From Paenibacillus agilis (GTDB lineage Bacteria > Bacillota > Bacilli > Paenibacillales > Paenibacillaceae): a DNA stretch of 64,000 nucleotides. Below, piece after piece: positions 17,377 through 26,214 of the stretch. Position 1 is the stretch's first letter. Every line of letters begins with the position of its first letter. The stretch is from assembly GCF_007786455.1 (NCBI RefSeq), contig NZ_VNJK01000004.1, positions 124,001 to 188,000 on the forward strand, written 5' to 3'. Made by a program: the position numbers and the translations under genes. Under the pieces are notes generated by a model. That model was not told the DNA's origin, made no database searches, and saw only the letters and a list, made by a program, of their open reading frames with translations.

Positions 17377-18063
17377 TTGCTTCTAGTAAAAGGAATTAAA
17401 ATACTGCTCGTTGATGATGAGCCGAATATATTAGAGTTTTTGGAAATGGGATTGGAGAACGAAGGCTTTCAAGTATTTACAGCTCAAAATGGTATGAGTG
17501 CAGTTACGATGGTCAAGGAGCATCAGCCTCATGTTGTCATCCTTGATGTAATGATGCCCGGTATGGATGGCTTCGAAGTATGCCGGATGCTAAAGAAGCT
17601 GCACAATGCAGCGATTATTATGTTAACGGCAAAAGATGAAGTCGGGGATCGCGTCAAAGGGCTTACGTTAGGTGCTGATGATTATATGGTGAAGCCGTTT
17701 AGCTTTGAAGAGCTGCTTGCACGTATTCATGCTCGAATTCGTAACCATTACCCACATTTATTAAGTGAGGTTGCTATTGGACCATTCCGCATTGATGATA
17801 GAAAGTTGGAGATTAGTTATAACAAGCAGGTGCTGGATTTGTCTCCGACGGAGTATGCGCTGCTGAAATATGTAGTGACCAATCATAGTCTTGTTTTAAG
17901 CAAATCCATGATTTTGGATCATGTATGGGGCTATGATTTCGGTGGAGATGACAATATCGTGGAGGTTTATATTCGCTCTTTGCGCGATAAGCTGAACGAT
18001 CGAGAGCATCAAATAATTCGAACTCGGCGAGGTGCCGGGTATTGGGTGGAGATTCAGGGATGA
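17377..18063 (+). CDS. OmpR/PhoP-family response regulator
   Basis: DNA-binding response regulator, 228 residues. The receiver domain (residues 6-120) has the acidic pocket VDDEP, phosphoacceptor Asp56 in ILDVMMPGMDG, the conserved Thr in MLTAKDEVGD and the Lys in YMVKPFSFEEL. The C-terminal winged helix (about 130-228) has LSPTEYALLKYVVTNHSLVLSK, DNIVEVYIRSLRDKL and the closing RRGAGYWVE. It starts at TTG 17377 after GAGGGGTGAG. The kinase gene overlaps its stop codon, which implies translational coupling. The tandem 11-base repeats before it suggest that it controls its own promoter and perhaps the divergent YceI gene. Confidence 0.93.
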   Translation: MLLVKGIKILLVDDEPNILEFLEMGLENEGFQVFTAQNGMSAVTMVKEHQPHVVILDVMMPGMDGFEVCRMLKKLHNAAIIMLTAKDEVGDRVKGLTLGADDYMVKPFSFEELLARIHARIRNHYPHLLSEVAIGPFRIDDRKLEISYNKQVLDLSPTEYALLKYVVTNHSLVLSKSMILDHVWGYDFGGDDNIVEVYIRSLRDKLNDREHQIIRTRRGAGYWVEIQG

Positions 18064-19541
18064 AGCAGAAACAAGATCGCATACGTCGATTTTTTGAACC
18101 GAACTCGCTTCGTTTTCAGCTGCTCTCGCGGTCGCTGTTTATTTTATCTGGACTGCTGCTGCTGATCGGTATTGTGCAGTATACATTCATGAAACAGTTC
18201 CTCTATCAAAATAAAGCGGAAAGTTTGCTCAGCCAAGTGCGTAATATTCCATATCAACTATGGGAATACACGGATCAAATGCAAGGCAAAAATGAATATG
18301 TAGATGCGCTGTTGTCTCTTCGTACGCCTGATGTTCAATTTGCCCTTGTCTACACAGATGGCTATGTAAAAGATTTATTTGTTGACCCCTATAACAAAGG
18401 AACGCCGCGCATGCCTGAAGTCATCTATACAGAAGTGCTGGAAAGTGGCGTGTGCGACTTCAAATATAAAATAACAGAGGACGAGCATGGTGGAGAGCAT
18501 TTAGTTGTGCTGCAGCCTATCAAGACGGATAACAAAGTCACTGGACTTGTACAGGTTAGTTCGCCAATCGGTTCCTTAAAAAATGTGCTTATTCCGCAGC
18601 TTGTTACCTATTTAGGTGCTTCTTTGCTTGCACTGCTAATTGGCTTGTTTATGTATTTGTCTGTACTGCGCCGTACGTTGAATCCTTTGTCTCATATGGA
18701 AAGAACCGTTGAGCACATCAACTCGGGCAATCTAGCGCAGCGGCTGCCTGTTGATCAAGGACAATTAGAAATCGATCGTGTATCGATTGCATTCAACGGC
18801 ATGCTTGAGCGGTTGGAACAATCATTTAAGTCTGAACAGGAAGCAAAGGAACAGATGCGCCGTTTCGTTGCAGATGCTTCTCATGAGCTTCGTACGCCAT
18901 TGACTTCGATTCGTGGCTTTCTGGAAGTGCTGATGCGAGGGGCAGCTTCTAATCCGGAACGGTTGGGCAAAGCATTGAAGAGTATGTACGGGGAAGCAGA
19001 GCGTTTGCATAGGCTCGTAGAAGATCTGCTGAGTCTCGCGAAGCTGGACCGTGAACCTATTATTCAATTACAGTCAGGGGCGATCGATCGCGTCATCTTC
19101 GATATGGAGCAGCAGCTTTTATTGCTGGCTGGTGATCGAACCGTACAATTGGATGTTGAAAAAGAGGCGCTGTGCTTATTTGACAAGGATATGATGAAGC
19201 AAGTCATTCTAAACTTGTTCCATAATGCGGTACAGCATACAAATGCGAAGGAAGGCGTAATTCAACTGTCGCTCCGTTATACAGGGAATTGTGTTGAAAT
19301 CGATATAAAAGATAATGGAGTTGGGATTGCGGCTGAACATGTACCGCATCTATTTGAGCGATTTTATCGGATTGATTCGTCTCGCACGCGTAAATGGGGT
19401 GGAGCAGGCTTGGGACTTTCCATTACCAAATCGATTATCGATAAGCATAATGGGAGCTTGCATGTAGAAAGTGAGCTTGGTAAAGGTACGTTATTCCGCG
19501 TGATACTACCTTCTGTGAACCAATCAGCAGGTTCTAAGTAA
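18060..19541 (+). CDS. Membrane sensor histidine kinase
   Basis: Sensor kinase of 493 residues that pairs with the preceding response regulator. TM1 lies at about residues 22-45 and TM2 at about 180-205; the region between is the extracytoplasmic sensor. A HAMP linker follows (RRTLNPLSHMERTVEHINSG). The dimerisation domain has phospho-acceptor His275 in ADASHELRTPLTSIRGF. The ATPase domain has the N box NLFHNAVQHT, G1 DNGVGI, F box LFERFYRID and G2 GAGLGLSITKSI. The ATG overlaps the regulator's stop (ATGA). An in-frame GTG at 18042 lacks a ribosome site. The stimulus is not known. Confidence 0.93.
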   Translation: MKQKQDRIRRFFEPNSLRFQLLSRSLFILSGLLLLIGIVQYTFMKQFLYQNKAESLLSQVRNIPYQLWEYTDQMQGKNEYVDALLSLRTPDVQFALVYTDGYVKDLFVDPYNKGTPRMPEVIYTEVLESGVCDFKYKITEDEHGGEHLVVLQPIKTDNKVTGLVQVSSPIGSLKNVLIPQLVTYLGASLLALLIGLFMYLSVLRRTLNPLSHMERTVEHINSGNLAQRLPVDQGQLEIDRVSIAFNGMLERLEQSFKSEQEAKEQMRRFVADASHELRTPLTSIRGFLEVLMRGAASNPERLGKALKSMYGEAERLHRLVEDLLSLAKLDREPIIQLQSGAIDRVIFDMEQQLLLLAGDRTVQLDVEKEALCLFDKDMMKQVILNLFHNAVQHTNAKEGVIQLSLRYTGNCVEIDIKDNGVGIAAEHVPHLFERFYRIDSSRTRKWGGAGLGLSITKSIIDKHNGSLHVESELGKGTLFRVILPSVNQSAGSK

Positions 19542-19571
19542 AGAAAATGGTCGCTCGAATCATGAAGAAAG

Positions 19572-19600
19572 TTGGAGGATGCTCCTTCATTCGTTATAAT
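19572..19600 (+). promoter_or_regulatory. Sigma-A-like promoter of the DEAD-box helicase
   Basis: TTGGAG (19572-19577) and TATAAT (19595-19600) are separated by exactly 17 bases, about 50 bases before the helicase start codon. Confidence 0.55.
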
Positions 19601-19649
19601 GATAGGAAGAGCAATCATCGATGGGATGCAGAAGAGAGGAAAATGAATC

Positions 19650-20954
19650 GTGACATTAACATTTAAACAATTACCTATAGATACAATTTATGCAGATAAG
19701 TTGGAGCAGCGAGGTATCGTAACGCCTTCGCCTGTACAGGCGGAAGCGATTCCTGCTGCTGTTGAAGGACGCGATGTGCTGGCTCAATCCCAGACAGGAA
19801 CAGGTAAGACGCTGGCGTACTTGCTGCCGGTTCTTACACGTATCGAGCTGGATAAAAGCGCTTTGCAGGCAGTAGTTGTCGCGCCTACGCAAGAGTTGGC
19901 GATGCAGATCGTGCGCGAGGCAGAAGCGTTGGCGGGCGCGGAAGGGCTTATCGTGGCACCGCTTATCGGAGGCGCGGCCTTGAACCGCCAGCTGGACAAG
20001 CTGAAACAGCGTCCACAGCTTGCAGTAGGTACGCCAGGGCGTATTCGCGAGCTATTGGACATGAAGAAGCTGAAAATGCACGAGGTTCGCACGATCATCA
20101 TAGACGAGGTGGATCATGTGCTGCGTCAAAGCGGGGCAGGAGATACAGAATATATCATGAATCGAGCACTACGTGATCGTCAGCTGTTATTCTTCTCTGC
20201 GACGTTGCCTGCTGAAGTGAAAAAGCTTGCTTCGGAATGGATGAAGGATCCCGTAAATGTCGGTATCGAACCGGATAAACGTGTTGCGGACACCATTACG
20301 CACTCCTTTATCGTATCAGAGGAGCGCGACAGAATAGACATGCTTAGACGTCTTGTGCGTCACTACAACCCGAAAAGCTCCATTGTGTTTGTCAATGATT
20401 CGGACATGATCGGCGAGTGGGAATCGAAGTTGAAGTATGCTCATTTATCAGTAGGTACTTTATATGGGAATGCTCCGAAGCAGGAACGAGTTCAGGTACT
20501 GCGCCGATTCCGTGAAGGTGAGTTCCAACTGCTGCTCGCGACCGATGTCGCTGCTCGTGGCTTGGATATCGCTGATCTCGAGATCGTATTCAGCTTGCAG
20601 CCTGCAATCAGTGCGGAGCACTATGTACACCGTGCAGGACGGACAGGACGTATGGGTCGTAAAGGGATATCTGTAAACCTGATTACGGAACGTGAGCTTT
20701 TCATTATGCGTAAGTTCGAGCGTGAGCTTAATATCGAAATTCAAGAATGGTCGTACTCTGATGGCAAAGTTCGTCTTGTTGAAGAGGGAGCGGTCAAGCG
20801 CAAACCTCAAGCGCGCAAGCCAGTTGAAACTCGACAATCTAGCTCACAGCGCAAGACGAACGATCGCCATCGCGATAAGAAGAGTAAAGGTGCGCCAAAG
20901 TGGTTGAAAGCGAAGCAGCAAGACAATGGGGATAAAGGCCGCCCTCAACAATAA
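19650..20954 (+). CDS. DEAD-box ATP-dependent RNA helicase
   Basis: ATP-dependent RNA helicase of 434 residues, cytoplasmic, acting in RNA unwinding such as ribosome assembly or mRNA decay. Motifs in order: Q motif TPSPVQAEAIPA, motif I QTGTGKTLAY, Ia APTQELAMQI, GG, Ib TPGR, motif II present as DEVD rather than DEAD, motif III SATLP, IV IVFVNDSD, V DVAARGLDI and VI HRAGRTGRMG. The C-terminal tail of about 60 residues is basic and Gln/Lys-rich, typical of an RNA-binding extension. GTG start at 19650 after AGAGGA. The DEVD variant keeps the metal-binding Asp and Glu. A strong palindromic terminator follows. Confidence 0.93.
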   Translation: MTLTFKQLPIDTIYADKLEQRGIVTPSPVQAEAIPAAVEGRDVLAQSQTGTGKTLAYLLPVLTRIELDKSALQAVVVAPTQELAMQIVREAEALAGAEGLIVAPLIGGAALNRQLDKLKQRPQLAVGTPGRIRELLDMKKLKMHEVRTIIIDEVDHVLRQSGAGDTEYIMNRALRDRQLLFFSATLPAEVKKLASEWMKDPVNVGIEPDKRVADTITHSFIVSEERDRIDMLRRLVRHYNPKSSIVFVNDSDMIGEWESKLKYAHLSVGTLYGNAPKQERVQVLRRFREGEFQLLLATDVAARGLDIADLEIVFSLQPAISAEHYVHRAGRTGRMGRKGISVNLITERELFIMRKFERELNIEIQEWSYSDGKVRLVEEGAVKRKPQARKPVETRQSSSQRKTNDRHRDKKSKGAPKWLKAKQQDNGDKGRPQQ

Positions 20955-20995
20955 CAGGGGATTAAAGTCGGTCACTCACCATAATAAAGAAAACA

Positions 20996-21026
20996 AATGC
21001 TAGCGCCCTAGGGCGCTAGCATTTTT
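20996..21026. terminator. Bidirectional palindromic terminator
   Basis: AATGCTAGCGCCC pairs with GGGCGCTAGCATT around the centre TA, followed by T on the plus strand and an A+T-rich tract on the minus strand. It separates the helicase and collagenase genes. Confidence 0.88.
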
Positions 21027-21027
21027 C

Positions 21028-24000
21028 TTAACGAACATGCAATTTATAACGGATATCTTCATTTGCAAACTTGTACACATATAACAAATATTGACCCGGC
21101 TCCGCTTCGTACGAAGCATTCATGCCGCGACCTTCCAGCTCAAGTGGATACACAACAGGTCGCTCCAAATCGCCTTCCTTAAATAACATCCAGTTTACGC
21201 CTTCACCAGCTTGCTTCTCCAGCTCAATGCGCAAATCGGATGGCTTGTCCACAGTAACGAGGAAAATGTCCTGCGTATCTGTACCTTCAAGCGCCCCAAG
21301 CGTTGTCCGATTCATCGGCAGTGGGTTGCTAACTGAATCAGGTGTATCATTAGGCTCAGATTCAACCAATGGTTCCAACTCTTTATCCGGTTTTGTTTCA
21401 CCATCTGGCGAAGATGCTGCCTTCACTTTTAATTGATACGGCTGCTCGCCAGCACCTATTTTATATACAAATACATAATACGTCCCCGACCTAGCGGATA
21501 CAGAACCTGTTAAGCGATTTCCTTCAACTTGTGTCGGATAACCTGCGAAGTTGGCCATATCAGATTCATGATAAACAATCCAAGCTAAACCATCTTGATT
21601 GGCTGCTTCCAGCTCAATGCTCCAATCCTCTTCTTTGCTCACTTCAAAACGGTAAATATCCATGTAGTCTTCGTCATTCACTTTACCGCTTACGACTTTC
21701 CCGGAACCGTCCACAACGACTGCCTCTTCCGGCTTGTTGTTTGGCTCAGCGTCTACATTAACTTGCTTATCGTCAGGCTGTTGACCGCTGTTGCCGTCTT
21801 CTTCACCTGAACCGTTATCGCTACCATTTCCGTTGCCATCTTGGCCGCCATTGTTACCATTTTCACCACTACCGTCTTTGTCACCATCATCCGGCTGTTG
21901 ACCAGTACCTTCACCGTCTGGAAGTTTGCCGTGGAACACAACATCATAAACAAATCTTCCTTCGTTATCTACACGATAGTTTGTAAAATAAGCAGTTACT
22001 GTTTTATAGCCGTTCCATGGCTGCTCAGACAACGTACGCAAGAAGCCGTCTGCGAGCTCGCTCATCACTTTCCAGTCATCTGTTTTTCCAGTAGACATAG
22101 TGCCCGTGTACGTTCCTCTAAGCTCAAATGTATTGAAAAATGCAGACTTCTTCTCCTGCGTAACGACATCGCTTATTCGAGCTACACGTGTAATTTCATC
22201 GTAAATGGAGGATGCAGACTTCGGCGCAAGTGGGCTCATATAGTCGTCAGACACCAGAGGTACCGTCATGCTGTCAAACTGCGCAACATGATCCGCAATG
22301 GAACGCTGATACGCTTCATTCGTATGTGCATTGATGCTCAAGTAATTAAGCTGCTCACTATAAGCTTCTGCGTTTCCGCTTCGAATGGCCGTATGGATGC
22401 GATCAAGCTGCATCATATCGTTTTGATACAAGTAATCATATAGGGCAAACGAATAGTTATAGAAGTTCCACGTTCCATACTTCGAATTTACAGTGTCTGA
22501 TACGGTAAAACGTGTCCCTCTATCATATTTTATGTTGCTTACGACTGATTTTCGCGGCTTAATGCCCTCAAGACGTGTCGCTCCTGCAAAGAATTCAGCT
22601 CCGCCTTCCTCAAACCAAGGCATACGTCCTCCGTCATACAGTTGACCTTGTCCCCAGCCGCCTGGTACCCCGTAGCGCCCTTGTAAATAATGCGTAACTT
22701 CATGTCTAAACAATTCTTCAAGGCTGTAAATACTCTGTTCAGCTGTTCGATCGTATGTAAAGAACGTCCCGTCTCCTTCAATGTAAATACCGCCGTTGTT
22801 GGTCTCATACCCATATAAATATTTGTTCATCCGATATTCATCCGGATTGTTGTAAATGACGACCGTAAGCACATCGTCCACATTTCCTGGTTCCAATGCT
22901 TTATCATGACCTGTCACGCGGAAAAATTGAGCTTGTACTTCTTTAGCTGCCCAGTATAAACGCTGGATCTGATCATCACTCAAATTTCCACCTGTTTTAA
23001 ATACAACTTTGCCTTCGTCGAAAACAGTCTGTTTCGATAAATATTTCTCTTTTCCCGCTTGCTTCAGCGCGTCCATGTTTACTTGATTGCCGTTAGCATC
23101 CACTCGAGCATAGTGTTGTTCAATCTGAGCTGCCGCTTCAAAGTATAGTTCACTAAGCGCGGAATCTTTCTGCATCACATCCGTAAGGATACGATTTGCC
23201 TGCATTGGATCGCTATAGTAATGACCGAGCGCCCCCGTGAAGTAAATTGCATTGTTTGTTAACCAGACATGGTCTTGAGAACGTGGGCCGTTTTGAGCCA
23301 AACGGAAAAATTGATCCAAGTAAGCGTCTATTGCTCCTTTGAACGAAGCTTCGCGACTTTTATCATCCATGCGCCACATCAAATTGTAGCCCACACCATC
23401 TATAAGGCTAAAGTAAGAATTAGATGCAGCATTGTCATTTGCCAAAACATCCACACGGTCGACAAACTGTTTCACAACTTCAGCCAAATGATTAATCGTA
23501 TCGACATCAACGGTGGAATTCGAAATCATTTTACCTGTGGAGCCAATGACTTTGTTTTGAACATCCGTTCCCCAAGTAAACGCTGAATTTTGAGTAATGG
23601 CCGTAATGGCAGGCATCACTTTTTCACGATAGGCTGTTGTATTAAGCTTGGACAATCCGTCATTATAGAAACCTAAATAATAGCCTGAACGGAGCACCTC
23701 TACCAAAGTAGTAATGCCTTTTTCATCTTCTGCTGTAAATGAAGCCCCGCTTGCTGCAAGCTGATCCACAATGGCCTGAAAACGTGCTTCATCTTCATAA
23801 AAACGCTGTACATCGTCATTATATTTAAACAATTCGGGCATTTGCGTCCATTCAATGCTCATTAGCAGTTCAGTTAACTGGTCGTACGGCATTGCGTTTA
23901 ATTGCGCCATACTATAGGTGGACTGCTTGTTACTTAGAACGGATCTACTCTCTTGCTGAGGAGCAGGCTGCTGTTGATCCAAGCTGCCAATCGGATCTGC

Positions 24001-24219
24001 AAGCACATCTGCTCGCGCACCTTTACCTGATACCATTTTCATAACATCAGAATGTGCTGGCATTTGAGATAAATCACTGTTTACCTTGTTGTTTGCCGCG
24101 CGACTATTTACCTTACTGCTGCTCGTCGCACTCTCAGCCGCTACTGTCACCGGACCGCTTATCGCAACAACTGCCGCAATAAACATTGCTGTACATCTAG
24201 ACCAACTTTTTGTTCTCAT
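21028..24219 (-). CDS. Secreted M9-family microbial collagenase
   Basis: Large secreted zinc metalloprotease of 1,063 residues, predicted to cleave native collagen outside the cell. The Sec signal peptide (about residues 1-28, MRTKSWSRCTAMFIAAVVAI) is followed by the M9 N-terminal activator domain (about 95-400) and the peptidase domain with HEVTH at 506-510 (zinc ligands His506 and His510, catalytic Glu507) and third ligand Glu538 in FEEGGAEFFAG. A Gly/Asn/Asp linker at about 768-815 leads to two similar C-terminal PPC/collagen-binding-like domains (about 825-930 and 950-1063), each opening with a EPN-type motif. AAGGGG lies 11 bases before the ATG. It is transcribed alone. The gene is divergent from the lipoprotein array. 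Confidence 0.93.
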   Translation of the reverse strand: MRTKSWSRCTAMFIAAVVAISGPVTVAAESATSSSKVNSRAANNKVNSDLSQMPAHSDVMKMVSGKGARADVLADPIGSLDQQQPAPQQESRSVLSNKQSTYSMAQLNAMPYDQLTELLMSIEWTQMPELFKYNDDVQRFYEDEARFQAIVDQLAASGASFTAEDEKGITTLVEVLRSGYYLGFYNDGLSKLNTTAYREKVMPAITAITQNSAFTWGTDVQNKVIGSTGKMISNSTVDVDTINHLAEVVKQFVDRVDVLANDNAASNSYFSLIDGVGYNLMWRMDDKSREASFKGAIDAYLDQFFRLAQNGPRSQDHVWLTNNAIYFTGALGHYYSDPMQANRILTDVMQKDSALSELYFEAAAQIEQHYARVDANGNQVNMDALKQAGKEKYLSKQTVFDEGKVVFKTGGNLSDDQIQRLYWAAKEVQAQFFRVTGHDKALEPGNVDDVLTVVIYNNPDEYRMNKYLYGYETNNGGIYIEGDGTFFTYDRTAEQSIYSLEELFRHEVTHYLQGRYGVPGGWGQGQLYDGGRMPWFEEGGAEFFAGATRLEGIKPRKSVVSNIKYDRGTRFTVSDTVNSKYGTWNFYNYSFALYDYLYQNDMMQLDRIHTAIRSGNAEAYSEQLNYLSINAHTNEAYQRSIADHVAQFDSMTVPLVSDDYMSPLAPKSASSIYDEITRVARISDVVTQEKKSAFFNTFELRGTYTGTMSTGKTDDWKVMSELADGFLRTLSEQPWNGYKTVTAYFTNYRVDNEGRFVYDVVFHGKLPDGEGTGQQPDDGDKDGSGENGNNGGQDGNGNGSDNGSGEEDGNSGQQPDDKQVNVDAEPNNKPEEAVVVDGSGKVVSGKVNDEDYMDIYRFEVSKEEDWSIELEAANQDGLAWIVYHESDMANFAGYPTQVEGNRLTGSVSARSGTYYVFVYKIGAGEQPYQLKVKAASSPDGETKPDKELEPLVESEPNDTPDSVSNPLPMNRTTLGALEGTDTQDIFLVTVDKPSDLRIELEKQAGEGVNWMLFKEGDLERPVVYPLELEGRGMNASYEAEPGQYLLYVYKFANEDIRYKLHVR

Positions 24220-24594
24220 GATGCAAAATTCCCCTTTGTGAGTATTAGATTAATATTCGTTTGATTATATGAACATTAATTAATATATCGGAAGTAAAAG
24301 GGGCTAATGACATGCAACTATATGACTGTTTTTACTTACAAAAGCGGGTCTTTAGTACGGGGAATATTATTGGGGACTGAAATTGATGAATGATTGAGCA
24401 TCGAGTATACGCTATTTATATGTATGTAGTGTTGAAATATGGAAAAATATCTATATACTCATAGAAAGATGCTGAATAATGTAAATAATTAGTTGGCATT
24501 TATATTTAACCCACACCAAGTGTAAACCCTCAAAGCTCGATCTTCGTTGATGATCTACTACTTTTATGATTAACGTATAGAGAGGGGAATCCAA
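24220..24594. promoter_or_regulatory. A+T-rich divergent promoter region, collagenase and lipoprotein array
   Basis: A 375-base gene-free region. A minus-strand TATAAT (complement of 24264-24269) lies about 45 bases before the collagenase start, with only a weak -35. Several A+T-rich tracts are present. I see no clear promoter for the first lipoprotein gene and no regulator-binding palindrome that I can name. Confidence 0.35.
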
Positions 24595-25998
24595 TTGTTA
24601 TTTTATACTCGTCGTTGGAAAATCATTGTTGTGTATTGTCTTGTTCTAACATTATTGGCTGGATGCACAAGTGGGGACAAGGGTGAGCTGCCTCCTTTGC
24701 CTGAGGATGGATCTGGGACCATTAGAATCTTATTCGGGGATGAGCAGCAGTTTATGAACGAGTATGGAAACACGTTCAATGTAAAATACCCTGAAATAAA
24801 GTTTGAAATTGTATCTACCAAAGAGCTCTATGATTCACTAGGCCCTGATGACGATTACTATGAAAACTATATTAATTTTGTGAAAAAGAAAAAGCTCGAT
24901 GTTGTCATGCTACCTCAATCTGACTATGAGCATTTTTCGAGTGTAGGGGCGTTATACCCAATCGAGTCGCTTATCAAAGCGGAAAAATATCCGATTGATG
25001 ATTTTCATCCGGGTGTCATTGATCTATTGCGAGAGCTAGGAGGGAACTCTTTGAATGGGCTAGCTGTCCAATTCGACTCGTCTGCGCTGTTTTACAACGT
25101 AGATTTGTTCAAGGAATATGGAGTAGAGCTTCCTCGTCATAAAATGTCGGTACAGGAGATGCTGCAGCTCGCAGATCGTTTCAATAGCAAATCCGAGGCA
25201 GAAAAAGATCGAGTATACGGATTCCACAGTGAATATATGGCCCCTACACAAATGCTGTTCTCATTAGCGGAAATGTCGAATCTCCAATTTGTAGATGCTA
25301 CCGCAGAAAAAATAGTAATGGACAGTGAGGCATGGAAATCTATATTTGTTAGTTATGCAGAGCTTGTAAAGGAAGGTAAGACGAATCTAATTAAACCGAC
25401 TAGCGATATGAGGCCGGGACAAGGATTCGCACAAGGAAAGGCAGCAATGACAATCGGAAGCTTATTTATGATCGAGCAAATTCAGAATCCTCATCGCTAT
25501 GGTCAAGATGAAAATCAGAAGAAAAAAGCGTTCGAGTGGGGGATGGTTACGGTCCCTATTGATCCAGCTAATCCAGATGAATCTTCTATGATCCAGTTGA
25601 GTAGTATTTTTGCAATTACGAAAGATTCGATTAACAAGCGTGCTGCATGGGAGTTTGTAAAGTTCAGCGCTGGTCCCGAGCTCGCTCGTATTCATAGCCG
25701 GAATGTTAATAAATTAACAACACGAACGAAGTATCAGCATGAGATTGCGGGCAAAAGTACGGAAGCGTTCACGTTATTGAAGCCAGGATCAAATGCTCGT
25801 GCTTTATATCGAACCTTTTATAAAAACAACGTATCTGATGAGTTCTATGCATCGTTTCAAAATAAACTAAATGAATCTATTATGGCTGTTGCTGATGGGA
25901 AAAAGTCGCCTGAGCAGGCGTATGAACAATTATTGCCGGAGCTTCAGAAGGACTTGGATATAGATCGTCAAAAGAGAGAGGACAAGAAAGCGAAATAA
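24595..25998 (+). CDS. Solute-binding lipoprotein 1 of a six-gene tandem array
   Basis: Predicted extracellular lipid-anchored solute-binding protein (ABC sugar-type, family 1), 467 residues. The lipobox LLAGC places the lipidated Cys at about residue 23. The mature N-terminus is acidic (GDKGELPPLPEDGSG), followed by the two-lobe binding-protein fold: RILFGDEQQF, LDVVMLPQSDYEHF, FHPGVIDLLRELGGN, ALFYNVDLFKEYGVELP, AEKIVMDSEAWKSIF, AAWEFVKFSAGPELA, then a Lys/Asp/Arg-rich tail. TTG start at 24595 after AGAGGGG. It is the outermost member and is followed by its own terminator. No permease gene adjoins it, so its transport partner, if any, is elsewhere. Confidence 0.85.
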   Translation: MLFYTRRWKIIVVYCLVLTLLAGCTSGDKGELPPLPEDGSGTIRILFGDEQQFMNEYGNTFNVKYPEIKFEIVSTKELYDSLGPDDDYYENYINFVKKKKLDVVMLPQSDYEHFSSVGALYPIESLIKAEKYPIDDFHPGVIDLLRELGGNSLNGLAVQFDSSALFYNVDLFKEYGVELPRHKMSVQEMLQLADRFNSKSEAEKDRVYGFHSEYMAPTQMLFSLAEMSNLQFVDATAEKIVMDSEAWKSIFVSYAELVKEGKTNLIKPTSDMRPGQGFAQGKAAMTIGSLFMIEQIQNPHRYGQDENQKKKAFEWGMVTVPIDPANPDESSMIQLSSIFAITKDSINKRAAWEFVKFSAGPELARIHSRNVNKLTTRTKYQHEIAGKSTEAFTLLKPGSNARALYRTFYKNNVSDEFYASFQNKLNESIMAVADGKKSPEQAYEQLLPELQKDLDIDRQKREDKKAK

Positions 25999-26018
25999 TA
26001 AAAATAGTAGCTATTTAG

Positions 26019-26064
26019 GTGCGTTCAGCAGCTCTTCTATTAGAGTTGGGGGACGCACTTTTTT
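26019..26064 (+). terminator. Terminator after lipoprotein 1
   Basis: GTGCGT pairs with ACGCAC around a loop of about 30 bases, and six T follow. Confidence 0.7.
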
Positions 26065-26214
26065 GTACGTGTGTAAGAAGTAAATAAAAATTAAGAATTT
26101 ACAAATTTATGAACAAAGGATAACTCTTTTATACAGTTCAAAGGAAATACGAGGAATTTATAAAACCAAAAGATGGTCTATCTTATCTAGTAATTTAGAA
26201 GGAGAGTGGAGAAA

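Noticed and set aside
21841-22443. 200-codon plus-strand frame opposite the collagenase gene
   Set aside because: It lies fully inside the well-supported collagenase domain on the other strand and has no recognisable motif or start site.
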